A program made the position numbers and the translations under genes. DNA of 64,000 bases, taken from Bradysia coprophila (taxonomy: Eukaryota; Arthropoda; Insecta; Diptera; Sciaridae). Where the stretch lies: assembly GCF_014529535.1 (NCBI RefSeq), contig NW_023503584.1, forward strand, positions 1,868,311 through 1,932,310, read 5' to 3'. The notes beneath the pieces are model-generated. The model saw only the letters and a list, made by a program, of their open reading frames with translations. It did no database searches and had not been told where the DNA came from. Below are positions 1 to 10,324 of this stretch, piece by piece; within the stretch, counting starts at the first letter, position 1; each line of letters starts with the position of its first letter.

Positions 1-667
1 AAAAAGGTATGGAAATTTTTGCATACTTCGATCAAAATACTACTTTATTTTTTTCTATTACCCTGCTAGGTGCTTTGCCTGAAGCGACTCTGTGATATAT
101 GTAGACGTAGACTAACGTTAAGACAAAATTCTGAAAAAAATTCTTAAATTAGGAATAAGGATTGCGATGACTAGAACTTTTTAGACCAAATTTTCATCGA
201 AAATGTTTTTTACTTTTTATAAGCTTTAATGTTTTTTGTGTATTTATATTGTTTAATTAAATTTTCCCATGTTTTTTAGTATTCCGCACATTATAACAAT
301 GGAATGATAATGAATAAATGATTTTTTTTAAAATATGCCATACTTTATGCTGTGCTGTATAATAAATATTGATGAAAAAGTTTTGCATCGAGGTCGCTCC
401 ACTCACAAATCTAGAGCTATCTAGAGGAATTACCTATTTTCCTGATGTTAACTTACACGTTTATTTAAAATTGTAAGCCTCACCTTGTTAGCTGAACTGT
501 TCCATGTAAAATCTGCAGGATGACGTCTGTTATCGATAACGGAAGGGAAAATAACGACTCTGATTAATGCGTTTTTTTTATAGCAAAACGCATGTTCAAA
601 TAAATGAAGTAAAAGATTCGAAATCAATGTCTTACCATACTTACATCAAATGAAGGAGTATAGACGA
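1..667. other. Intergenic, no gene seen
   Basis: AT-rich sequence without a supportable ORF. The only structure is a partial copy of the GAAGTA-AAGATTT repeat family near 521-650. Confidence 0.6.
521..650 (+). repeat. Partial copy of the GAAGTA-AAGATTT miniature family
   Basis: Contains CTGTTATCGATAAC, then TATAGCAAAA, then ATGAAGTAAAAGATT in the family order. Confidence 0.5.
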
Positions 668-675
668 TACTAAGT

Positions 676-1438
676 TAGAGCACTGCGCCGTTCAGCCACG
701 CCGAGGCCGCCGTGTTAAAAATCGGCGGCGGAAGATGGCTTGTGAAAGTTTTGGTTTTAACACAGTTTGGGAGAATTTTGCAGCAATTTTTTTCGTTGGC
801 TTACAAAATTGTGTACGCACCTATCGACTGGTAGAGGGCAGTACAATAAAGTCATGAATGTACTACATGTGAAATGGTAAATCGTACGCGTGTAGTACGA
901 GTGAGATCAGCTTAAACAGCTAAAGCCTTTGTTGAATGTTTGATTACTTTTTTGAATGGAAGCGGTTTCGTCTAATCCATATGAAACAAATATCTCTGTA
1001 ACTGACTTCTGACCTGCGTACTTCTATGAGATTTGATTCGATTGTAGCAAAACAGTAGAACAAAATTGAATATCGTCAGGTATTTTGATTTGGGACTCAT
1101 TGTGGATTCCAAATGATTCCACACAAAATGTGTTTAACAAAAGAGGACCTAGATTAATTTCATTTCAGCTGGCGATCGCGTGCCTACCAAAAATTCCGAA
1201 TGTGAAATATTAGTCCTTTATTGGTTAAACAAATTTTGTGTGGAATCATTTGAAATCCAAAACTAGTCCCAAATCAGTAAACCTAACGGTATTCACTTTT
1301 CTTCTACTGTATTTTAATTATGTTATTCAGCCGGCTGAGCCGGCTAGCCGCCATAAATATCATACTAGCCGGCCGCCGAAGGGTGTCGGCTACGTTTTAG
1401 CCGCCAACTGTCCATCGGCTGAACGGCGCAGTGCTCTA
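676..1438. mobile_element. Non-autonomous hAT-type element, 763 bp
   Basis: Ends are inverted repeats starting TAGAGCACTGCGCCGTTC, with exact 8-bp duplications TACTAAGT at 668-675 and 1439-1446. The ends are GC-rich, including a GCCGGCT-rich stretch near 1330-1400, unlike the surrounding DNA. A smaller inverted repeat (1088-1274) is nested inside. No transposase ORF is visible. Confidence 0.85.
1088..1274. mobile_element. Nested miniature inverted-repeat element, TTTGGGA family
   Basis: Long imperfect terminal inverted repeats: TTTGGGACT plus TGGATTCCAAATGATTCCA at the left, mirrored at 1224-1274. The ends resemble those of the element at 15021-16063, so these are probably two copies of one family. 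It sits inside the hAT-type element 676-1438 and is therefore younger than it. Confidence 0.6.
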
Positions 1439-1446
1439 TACTAAGT

Positions 1447-3184
1447 CAAACTGATGATGTGCTGTCTGTGAAACGTTAGACGTAGCAAATTCTTCAGAAA
1501 ATTAAAGGCCCACGACAGGTCTGATCGAACTGCAATATGAAGCTACGTGAATATGATTAGAAATGAACCAGAATTGAAAATGTTTTATGTCATTACAAAT
1601 CAAAAGTCAGGTTTCAGGTAAATCCCAGAGTTCACGTGAAATCTGAAGCAGGGCCTATTATTGGTTTATTTACCGAATTCACTGAATTTATTGAAACAAA
1701 ATTTGGTAAATTTCAGTACATTTTGGTACATTTTGGTAAATTTCAAAAATCCTCTTCTACTTCATTGTTGGTACGATCTGTATTTTTCGGTTGCTACCGT
1801 TATTCATACACATAAAGAGAACAGCAAGATCAACACAAAATAATGAAACGTTAAAATAATCACCAGCTGTTGCTAGATGAACATACTGAAGTAACTTACA
1901 CTCTGCTTGTTCTGTATATAACAATTTCTTCACGAAAATGTTCAGCGGGGCTCTGTTGGTCACGGAACACTATGTGCTTTTTGGATACAAGTTACAATTT
2001 ATTTTTAAATCGATCCACCCTAATCATCATGTCATCAAAAAATCGACTCAAGTGACTTTCCTGCAATATATTGCTTCATTGGTTGTACTCACAGAGAGGA
2101 GAATCCTTCTAGCTGAAATATTTTCTTCAGCGATGCTTTTTGGGTCTCGTCTGTTTACTAGCAAGGGACGCATCAAAATGCTCTCAAGAAAAGCTTCCAC
2201 AGTTTTTATTATTCACTCAGTGGTGATGTGTGAGTTAAATTGTCTGTGGGAAAGGGCCATCGTTCCTAGGAAACTATTATGTGCCTTACAGACGTAACGT
2301 TAAAAGTTTGTGTCAGTCGAAGGGAACAGATATCTTTGAAAATGGTTTTAATTAAGTCAAGGCTGTTTTTATGAGCATTTTGTGGGGTATGGAGAACAGG
2401 AGGTCTGAAAATGTCAATTTTCATAGAGAGATTCTTATAATTAGAAATTTCAAGGTTCAAAGGCAAAAGTTTTTGAAGAATCTAATTCGTTAACTTTTCT
2501 TACGTAGTTTTACCTTTAAAACAGATGCTTACATCGCCTGTATATGAATGGATTCGTAGTTACATGATATCAACCAACTCAATACCAAGGGATTGTATCG
2601 TTTTCTTCCAACTAGAATAGAATTAGGCCATCGATATTTGTCAATAACATGGCTACACTAACTGTCGCCATCCAAAATTAGTTAATTAATTTTTCCGTTC
2701 ATTCATTCATCTATTCGTCCATATGACGTACATATTTGAATTTTCGAAACCTACGCCGCGGGTGTTTCTGTACAAAGTGGAAAGTGCTCTTGGTAACTGA
2801 ACAGCATTTCTTCTTTCGTTTCGATTATATTTTCTTCTACATCGTATGTAGTGTTTTTGCAGATTCTATTTATATTGTGGGTAGCTGCTGTCTCCAAATT
2901 AAAAATAATCAAACTCTTAACACTCCTACTGTACGTGGGATAAATAAAATATATGTTATTGGACAGATGCGTCAAGATTATTTATTTTCTGGAGAACCAA
3001 CAGCACCTAGCATAGTAAAATATTGTTCAAGTCTCTAATAGAGAAACATTTACACTAACGGCATGACCATCAAACAGTGTACAAATGAAGAATTGCATGA
3101 TACACTGTCGTAATCTATTACCCTACTCACATAATCAATATTCTACTGCTTTCCTTGGGATTGAGTGTCGATTTTTCAGAACAG
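1447..3184. other. Intergenic, no supportable gene
   Basis: The longest ORF (1938-2297, plus strand, 119 codons) and a shorter one at 2736-3038 share a weakly similar stretch (LLVTEH / LLVTEQ) but match nothing I recognise. Neither has convincing splice context. They could be old duplicated debris. Confidence 0.4.
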
Positions 3185-3186
3185 TA

Positions 3187-3295
3187 CAGCAGAGCCTATG
3201 GGAACGAGTACCACATGTGCGCGAAATTAGGCGGTTCGCCTTCGGCTCTCACAAACATCGCACACATGTATTACTCATTTACATAGGCTCTGCTG
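3187..3295. mobile_element. TA-flanked miniature hairpin element, 109 bp
   Basis: Inverted repeats CAGCAGAGCCTATG / CATAGGCTCTGCTG, flanked on each side by TA (3185-3186, 3296-3297). The TA duplication and CAG start suggest a Tc1/mariner-mobilised MITE. The centre is GC-rich with a CGCCTTCGGC motif. It lies about 160 bp beyond the stop of the hydrolase gene. Confidence 0.7.
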
Positions 3296-3397
3296 TAATC
3301 TACTATTATTTTGCTTAGGAGTAATTGAAACTAAAGAGAAGGAAACCGAAATTGGAAGAGGAAATTTGTTCTGAATAAGCTGTTGATAAATTCTCTC

Positions 3398-3403
3398 TTT
3401 ATT
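3398..3403 (-). terminator. Polyadenylation signal AATAAA for the hydrolase gene
   Basis: AATAAA on the minus strand, 54 nt past the stop codon. The spacing suits a short 3' UTR. Confidence 0.6.
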
Positions 3404-3457
3404 CTTCGAAATAAAACAAAAATGAGATTTCCGAGATCTCCATTGACATAGAGTCAC

Positions 3458-4884
3458 TTAGACTGTGTCGATTAGAATTCGTTCGAAGAAAACTCCAAGA
3501 GTTCTTATGATTTCGTTCACATGCATTTGATTCAGGGGATCACTGAAATTGCCACAGGTACTCGCGAATCCATGGAACATGTCATCGAATCGTCTGTGGC
3601 CGCTGTTATCACCAAAATTATTTCGTAACACTTGGTAGAATGGCAACTGTTTGAAATACAAAGATCGATAACTACACCACAAAATAAATTATTTCTAATG
3701 TTTTGTACCATATCCGGTTGATCACGCGACGGCATCAAATACATTGGCATCCTGACCGAATATGCTTCGTCATTCGAAACTAAAGACGGGTGAACGATAG
3801 CGCTCGCCTTGAAATAATCAGAGAGTTCCATGGCAGCGTCTGTACCAGTTCGTCCTCCCCAGCACATACCAAATATCGCAAACTCTTGCACGCCCTGCCT
3901 TTGATAATACCTCACTGTGTTTATCAAATCCGGCTTCACGATTGTTTCCCAATCCCCAACGCGTTGTATGAAAGCGGCACGTTCTATCGGACTATAAGTG
4001 CAGCAATGAAATATGTGTGAAAAATATACATAAAAGTACAATTCGTCACTTACGTTATGGGCACATTGATGTCCCAATGATCGCCACGAAAGAAATCGGG
4101 CAAAGCGACTCTAAAACCACCAGCTTGAACGGCCATGTGGTCAGTAATTTGTTTCATATTAGAGCTTGAAAATCCAAAAATGTCATGGACAGCAATAAGC
4201 ATTCGCCTTTTATCAATGTTATCGGGGGCCTCGTAAACAGGTAGATTGCCAATATTGATGAAACGGCCGCGAGGAATATAATCGGCGTAAACTGATCTGC
4301 TCTGCAAATTTTTAAAAAGTAAAAAAAAGGTTGATTTTCGTCAGATGCACATCCGTTCCACAGAGTTCGAGTAGGCATGTTCGATAATTCATTCGATTGA
4401 TAAAATATCGATTATTTCCCTGGAATCGATTATCGATATTTTCAGAAAATCAATATCAATCGAATGTTTTATCGATAATCGATAAATATCGACTGAAAAT
4501 CGATAAATATCGACTGATAATCGGCAAATATAGACTGATAATTCGATTTTCAGTGGATATTTGTTGATTATCAGTCGATATTTATCGATTATCGATAAAA
4601 CATTCGATTGATATAGTATCGATTATTTGGAAATTTTATCATCGATTGATGATATTTTTCAGTGAACATGCCTAAGTTCGAGAACAAGCTATTTCTCTCT
4701 TAGTCGTTGCTTGCGCATTAAACCAAAGGCAAATTTGACAGAAAAATTACCCAACGACTTTTACTTGGTATTTTTAAAAATTTACCTCAGCATCAACAGA
4801 AGACAAATCCTGGTCGTAAATATCATGGCAATGAGTTAAGACGACCATAAAGGCTATGACAAGCCACCGTTCGAAACTAGACAT
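3458..4884 (-). CDS. Secreted dienelactone hydrolase family protein (carboxymethylenebutenolidase-like), 4 exons
   Basis: Exons on the minus strand are 4884-4786, 4301-4054, 3991-3709 and 3646-3458, giving 272 residues. All three introns have GT/AG ends and keep frame (484, 62 and 62 nt). Exon 1 encodes a hydrophobic N-terminus (about residues 7-17) resembling a signal peptide, so a secreted or luminal enzyme is inferred. The alpha/beta-hydrolase fold follows: HDIFGF at 72-77, LPDFFRG at 100-106 and the nucleophile elbow GMCWGG at 157-162. The expected triad is complete: Cys159, Asp206 (in SRDQPD) and His235 (in FHGF). Family members hydrolyse lactone or ester substrates such as dienelactones; the substrate here is unknown. 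Length fits the family (about 240-250 residues) plus a signal. Without the 62-nt third intron the gene would look frameshifted, with the His motif in another frame. Polyadenylation signal and TATA candidates flank it. Confidence 0.9.
4372..4674. mobile_element. hAT-type miniature element in intron 1 of the hydrolase gene
   Basis: Terminal inverted repeats TAGGCATGTTC / GAACATGCCTA bound the element, flanked by an exact 8-bp duplication AGTTCGAG (4364-4371 and 4675-4682). The interior is an inverted array of ATCGAT-rich units (ATCGATAAATATCGACTGA and variants) with its centre near 4540. There is no coding capacity. The 8-bp TSD and TAG-type termini indicate the hAT superfamily. It lies antisense-neutral within the intron and away from the splice sites. 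Confidence 0.85.
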
Positions 4885-4979
4885 TTTGTACTGGAACTCT
4901 AGCACCGATTTACTTTTATTTTGCAAATAACCTCTAGATCGTTCAAAGATGTACGATGAAGTGTGTGAGAGGATAATTA

Positions 4980-4986
4980 TTTTATA
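4980..4986 (-). promoter_or_regulatory. Candidate TATA box of the hydrolase gene
   Basis: TATAAAA on the minus strand, about 100 nt upstream of the ATG, with possible initiator-like TCACAC or TTCATC sequences 20-35 nt downstream. In such AT-rich DNA a chance match is quite possible. Confidence 0.3.
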
Positions 4987-5510
4987 AAAAATGAATTGGC
5001 GATAAGATAGAGAACTTCTTCAATGACTTTTAGTACCGTTATGAGATTATTTTGAAAGTTTTCATAGCGATAAGATTGATCTTAAGAGGCATCATCACTT
5101 AGCTAAAGTAGAAGCCCACATTTTGGCTTTGAAAAAACAAGTTGTTTTTGACTTTCTTATAATTTATTCATTTCCGAACTAAGGTAACAGAACAACCTGA
5201 ACACTTTTTAGGGTTAATTTGTACATGTGTAAGTACAAAACAAACTCGTTGATCGTTGCTTTTATCGTTCTCTACTCATCACAATGTGGTGTCACATCAA
5301 TTAGACCTATCGATAATAATAATTATACGCCTGACTACACGGACGTTAATCATAATTTGGGACGAAATTTATGTTTGCAAGAACGAACGATGCCAAATAG
5401 TTTGTCAATATGTACATTGTCTATATGTATCGGTAACTAAAGTTCTAAGGAATTTTGTAACAAATTGATGTTTCCACTTCGTAGAGAAACGGTTATTTAC
5501 ATGCTTGCTT

Positions 5511-5902
5511 ATGCACGGTAAAGTGCACTTTACATCACTGTTTGCGACAGGGAAAATGCACTTACCGTCCACAAACATGTAATTTATATTTATATTCATT
5601 GGGAAAGTTATGATCTCGGTTGTTATGTAACTTTACGTGATACATGCGTCGAAAATCATATTTTTCATAATTCAAGCACGTACTTTTGACGCTCTCAGAA
5701 TTTTTGTATGTTACGGCAATGTGTGTAAATATTTGTTTAGGCAAGTGTGAGATTTGCGGAACGAGCCGAAGGCGAGTGGAGTAATCACACATGTCCAAAC
5801 AAGCATTTACAAGCAGTGACGTAACACATTTTACATGTTTGTGGACGGTAAGTGTATTTTTCCTGTCACAAGCAGTGATGTAAAGTGCACTTTACCGTGC
5901 AT
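5511..5902. mobile_element. Miniature inverted-repeat element, 392 bp
   Basis: Inverted repeats of about 75 bp, beginning ATGCACGGTAAAGTGCACTT at the left and mirrored at 5830-5902. The interior carries CCGAAGGCGAG. No clear TSD is seen. The stretch at 7467-7495 resembles this terminus (GTAAAGTGCACCTTACGGTGGAC). Confidence 0.7.
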
Positions 5903-6007
5903 GTAAAAATCTAATACACAACTCAGGATAAAAGTGAAAAGTCTCGTTTTCATGCGTCAACAAAATTCACACGAAAGCTCTACTTTTCATCAATAGTTAT
6001 GTAAAAG

Positions 6008-6180
6008 TGTGGTACTGCTCCTAGCATTATATTCATACAAACTATGATTTCTTGTTGAGAGCGTGTGCACACAGCACATTCAAGGTAACACACACACACA
6101 TGTATCAAAATTTGGAAGCTTTTTGTTTCTGACATAAGGGCCATTATGCTAAAAGCAGTGCTATGGTAAAAGAGTATAGT
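6008..6180. mobile_element. Inverted-repeat element, ACTGCTCCTAGCAT family, copy 1
   Basis: Left ACTGCTCCTAGCAT and right ATGCTAAAAGCAGTGCTATG form imperfect terminal inverted repeats. The interior phrase AAAATTTGGAAGCTTTTTG recurs in the copy at 58323-58540. A short (AC)n run lies at 6089-6101. Confidence 0.5.
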
Positions 6181-6221
6181 ACAACATTAAATTACATTAC
6201 ATCATTCAATAGCCTTTCATA

Positions 6222-6335
6222 GACGGTTAGCATATTAACAGTTTTTTTTATTTGATCTATTACTTCATTTGTTTTAAGTATTTGCAAAATATTGAATTCA
6301 AATCTTTTACTTCATTTTTTTGAACTTTTTTTTTT
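6222..6335 (-). repeat. Partial copy of the GAAGTA-AAGATTT family
   Basis: On the minus strand: ATGAAGTAAAAGATTTGAAT followed by ATGAAGTAATAGATC, matching the two core blocks of the full copies. Confidence 0.5.
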
Positions 6336-6339
6336 GACT

Positions 6340-7435
6340 AGTCACATTTTCTTTAAAGCTGACGATACTCCGAAAATTCGTTCAAACAGATAATGAAAGT
6401 AGTGATTCGATGCACTAAGACTAGTCTTGGGAAGCAATTGCATGTGGATTTTTAAGTCATTAAATCCACCTTAATAGTCATAGTGTTCGAGTGGTACTAA
6501 CGATATTGTCCCAATCGATACATGAAATCATTTTTTGAAATACATAGAGAGACTTTGTTTTCGTATAACCACAACTAATTGATTTTGTTGAACGGTCTAT
6601 GATTGGATCAGATGTCGCTACTTTAAAAAAAATCGCTTATTGAACAAAAATCTAGATTCATACAATTTAAGGCTTATCAATATTCGCGGTGCACATTAGT
6701 CTACGAATACTTTTAACTTTTGCTTTTTTTTCTCTGACATTTTTTTGTTATTAAATAATTCCGACCATGTATGTACATACATTACATTACCAGCTTTATA
6801 TTCATGACCCTATTTACTTTTATATTACATTTTTAAATGCGCAAAATTCATTAAATTTTACAAATCGAACACGCACACCTGATATAATTTATTTTTACCA
6901 CTTTTGCGTACTTTAGCGAATACAGAAATAAAGATTGTTTTAGACTTTAGAGCATAACACTTTAATATTTACTTTAAACATTTTTATGAAATGCCAGACA
7001 ATATTTTAATTCAACGAGAAGAAAAAAAAAATGGGGAAACAAATTTCCATATTTTATCAGTAACATTTTTACAATAACTGCGTGTAATATAACTGTCCAA
7101 TAAACTTGTTGATTGGAATATAATGCACCACCACAACATTAGTTCAATTGCAGTTGAAAGTAAATGTTTCTTTTTACTGTTCAACCACATTAACTCCGGT
7201 GTTTTTAAACTATTTCAATAATGAATAAGTTTTAGCCTTTTTATTTATGAGAAAACACCGTAAAATAAAGTAATTATCAGATCCGGTTCAGATCAGAATT
7301 GTAACAATTTTTTTACATCTCGTTAAATCGTAATAACATTTGTTGTGGTAATTCTGTAGTATGGGCTGCGGGGTTGTATGCATTCAGTAAGTACTGAAAT
7401 TATATGGACCGCGATGAGACGGTAAACCTATACTT
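6340..7435. other. Intergenic, nothing recognised
   Basis: AT-rich with scattered homopolymer runs. No coding exon, hairpin or repeat that I can support. Confidence 0.5.
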
Positions 7436-7439
7436 ATGA

Positions 7440-7780
7440 CATGTATTCAATCTTTTGTATATTTCTCTACTGTAAAGTGCACCTTACGGTGGACGAAGCG
7501 AAGTTATAATCGTTCGATATATAATAGTACATTAGTACATTACTTACCAATAGGGCAAATGATGGAAATATTCTTCTTGTGTGAAATTTACCGATCGAGG
7601 CGTAACCAACGTCTCTGAATTTAATGTAATCCATACATGCGGATAAATTTGCTTACTCACTCTCGCCGTCGGCTCTGGATACAAACTTCCCCCTCGTGAG
7701 TAAGAAAATGTTCCAGCAGGGTAACATACTATTACATTCAAACAAACCAAATATAATGATGAAAGGAATACTGCGTGCAA
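7440..7780. repeat. Degenerate dispersed repeat with inverted motifs
   Basis: Contains GTAAAGTGCACCTTACGGTGGAC, related to the termini of the element at 5511-5902. It also holds a small hairpin (CTTACTCAC ... GTGAGTAAG) around GGATACAAACTTCCCCCT, an 18-bp phrase that recurs at 12656-12673. Confidence 0.45.
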
Positions 7781-8187
7781 GTAGAGATGTTAGCAAGCAT
7801 TCCATTCAAACATTTCTCATAATTTTATTCATTAATCGTTAATCCCAATGAATTATCCGCAGTATCGACAGTCTCGTATCAATGGAAAGAAAATATTTTG
7901 TTTTCTTAAGGATAACGAACGAACATAATATAAATAAACGGATAGATGAAGATAATTTGCGTTCCATTTGAATTCGGGGAATTTGTTGCTATCGAAATAC
8001 TGCTAGTTGTGGTGTTTTAAGTTAAGAAACACAACTCACTGAATTAATAAACATTCTTATGTTCTATATTCTAAACTAAAAGCCAAATAAACGGGATGAT
8101 TGAAAGACTCTTAGCGATCAGTCGAGAAATACCATTCGTAATAGCAACTCGTTGTTCGTTAGTGTCGTCCTTTTGATTCAAGTGAAG

Positions 8188-9467
8188 ATGTACGCACAAT
8201 GTGAAACCAAATATAAAAAAAGTGAAGCTAAAGTGGTACAAATAGACGAAGGACTATTTGAAAGTATGGAACGGTTGCAGCTGTTAGTCAACACCGCAGA
8301 AACATCACTGTCCGAAATGGTTCAAGAGACAGTTATTTCGAAGGTAAGCTTTTATCTATATGGGTCCATTCCTAAATGATGTCACGATAGGCGTTTGAGT
8401 TGCGACTTGACTGATATAGGTAAAGAATTTTTTTGTAATTGTAATGGCGAAATTCGAGAATGTAAGAGACAAACGTTTTCACAGAACTAGTCAAAATAAA
8501 ATAAATTTCTTCGTTCGAATACTAGCTCTATTGTCGAATTGAATCTAATCACAAAGCTCTTCAGTATTTCCTGCTACAAGTTTCTGTATTAATTACTAAA
8601 ATAGTGTGAAGGGAAACATTTCAATGATATTATGCTCACAGAAGCCAAAATGAGAATGTTAGGATTTAAGAGTGAATTTGGGAACACTTCAATGTACGAC
8701 CAATTAAAATACAACGGTTGACGGATATCTCAGTGTTTGATACCATTCGACAGCATCAGTAATTCAACAACGCTTGTCCATAACTGCTTTCATTTCGGTT
8801 GTAGAAGATGTAGAAGTCAGGCAAAAATATCAATTAGGTCCGCGTCTATATGCAAAAGTAATTTGATTTTAAGTTTACGGAGTGGTGACATACCTCACTT
8901 TACAACCCAAATAAAAACAGTTATGGGCAAACGTTATTCTAAAATTTACTCAGAATAGTGTAGCTGTCGCATAGTACCACTAAGATATCTGAGAACCGTT
9001 GTATTTCGCCTTCATGCAAGTTGGTGATCTTCACGGTGATCTCAAAGATTTATGTGCAACCGAATTCGGTTGTGACAAAATTAATGAACCCGGTCCCTAA
9101 CATAAAATCAAAATTATTTTTGGTGAAACATCGGTTAAAGGAACAAATGCAGTTGGAGCTTCTCATTCAGTTGTTCAAAGAACTGATAACGACGCGAGAA
9201 GAGCAGGCAGAACAACCTGGAAAAACAACCGCTGTGTCTGAAAAGGAGCAGGAGCTGGAGGCAAGACTATCTGTTTTGATGTACTTGTTGAAAATTTCTA
9301 AAAACAAAACTAAATCTCTTAGGATGAACTGGTGCTACTTGCTAACAATTTGTTGTCATTGCGATTGCGACGGCGGCGGATTGCTAAGTCTCAGGTGAGA
9401 ATGAAATTAATTTGGACAAATGGTAAATAATTAACTTTTTATTCCATTTTCTTTTTCACAGAACTGA
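8188..9467 (+). CDS. Candidate small spliced gene, leucine-rich probable coiled-coil protein, unrecognised
   Basis: Proposed exons: 8188-8343 (ATG; ends ISK before donor GTAAGC), about 9144-9272 (start uncertain; EQMQLELLIQLFKELI), 9323-9394 (DELVLLANNLLSL plus an arginine cluster) and 9462-9467 (Asn, stop). The 50-nt (9273-9322) and 67-nt (9395-9461) introns have GT/AG ends and join in phase 0. AATAAA follows at 9523. Leu, Glu and Gln spacing suggests an amphipathic helical or coiled-coil protein of roughly 120 residues. The large intron 8344-9143 and the middle acceptor are the weak points; an exon may be missing there. I do not recognise the family. It could also be a decayed gene. Confidence 0.4.
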
Positions 9468-9522
9468 TTTTACAGTCGCCACGCTACGCTTTTGTGCATG
9501 TTAATTTTAAGTGATTTAGAAC

Positions 9523-9528
9523 AATAAA
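9523..9528 (+). terminator. Polyadenylation signal AATAAA
   Basis: AATAAA about 55 nt past the proposed stop of the candidate gene at 8188-9467. Confidence 0.4.
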
Positions 9529-9602
9529 CAGAACAAACTGTAGAACTGAATTCAGGCTTCAGAATTACTTAAATCAATCTATTTCTACAACGATTAAAGT
9601 GG

Positions 9603-9697
9603 TAGATATTTATGCTACTAGAACTGCAAAACGGTATCTCGACTTCGTCTCGAACCGAGATACTGTGTTACAGTTCCAGTAGCATAAAATATTATAA
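9603..9697. repeat. Hairpin-forming inverted repeat
   Basis: ATTTATGCTACTAGAACTG ... CAGTTCCAGTAGCATAAAAT with inner arms GGTATCTCG / CGAGATACT around CTTCGTCTCGAACC. It resembles other small foldbacks here that have a CGAAG or CTTCG centre. Confidence 0.65.
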
Positions 9698-9782
9698 CAA
9701 ACGCTAGGCTATACTATAAACAAGTGAAATAGATTTGAAGATTGGTAATTATAAAAAACACTTGTGGCGAACAATATCACAC

Positions 9783-9895
9783 ACGGCGAGCATATCAGCA
9801 GTTTTACATTTGATCTATTACTTCACTTGTTAAATTCAAATCTTTTACTTAATTTTCTGCGGTCGTTATTGATAACGAGTTAACGAGCACTAATA
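9783..9895 (-). repeat. Partial copy of the GAAGTA-AAGATTT family
   Basis: Minus strand reads GTTATCAATAACG, then AAGTAAAAGATTTGAAT, then GAAGTAATAGATCAAATG, in the order of the full copies. Confidence 0.5.
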
Positions 9896-10324
9896 CACAA
9901 ACTTAATGACGAATAATGATAGCGTGAAAATAGATCGAAATATCACAAAATTAACCAACTGCGTTAACAAATTTTTCTGCTGGTAGATGCATTGATTCTG
10001 TCTGAGCATAAGAATTACGAGAAACAGTAATTATTATATCTTTCGATACGTTTTACCAGACCATTTCATGGTCAAAATGTATGTTTTTCTGAGCGATACC
10101 TTTCCTTATCACGTGATCAACATTCAATTATGTTTGTTTAAAAAAAAATTAATTGAAATTGCTTTCCAGCATGTAAATGTCTCGTTTTATATAAATGCAA
10201 GTGTGTAAAGAATCATTATTCTGTCATTAAGTTGGACAGTTCATACTTCAATTGACATGCAGTCATTTTTCCACTGTAGACAACTAATTTTTATCCTCAT
10301 TTCTGTCTGCAAAGAATGTTTTTA

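Noticed and set aside
1938..2297. 119-codon plus-strand ORF
   Set aside because: No recognised motif, overlapping alternative ORFs, no splice or poly-A support; chance ORF or old debris.
9014..9100. Short peptide frame reading MQVGDLHGDLKDL, resembling a phosphoesterase GDxHG motif
   Set aside because: The frame ends after 28 codons with no other phosphatase motif nearby; the match is too short and lies in a different frame from the neighbouring candidate exon.
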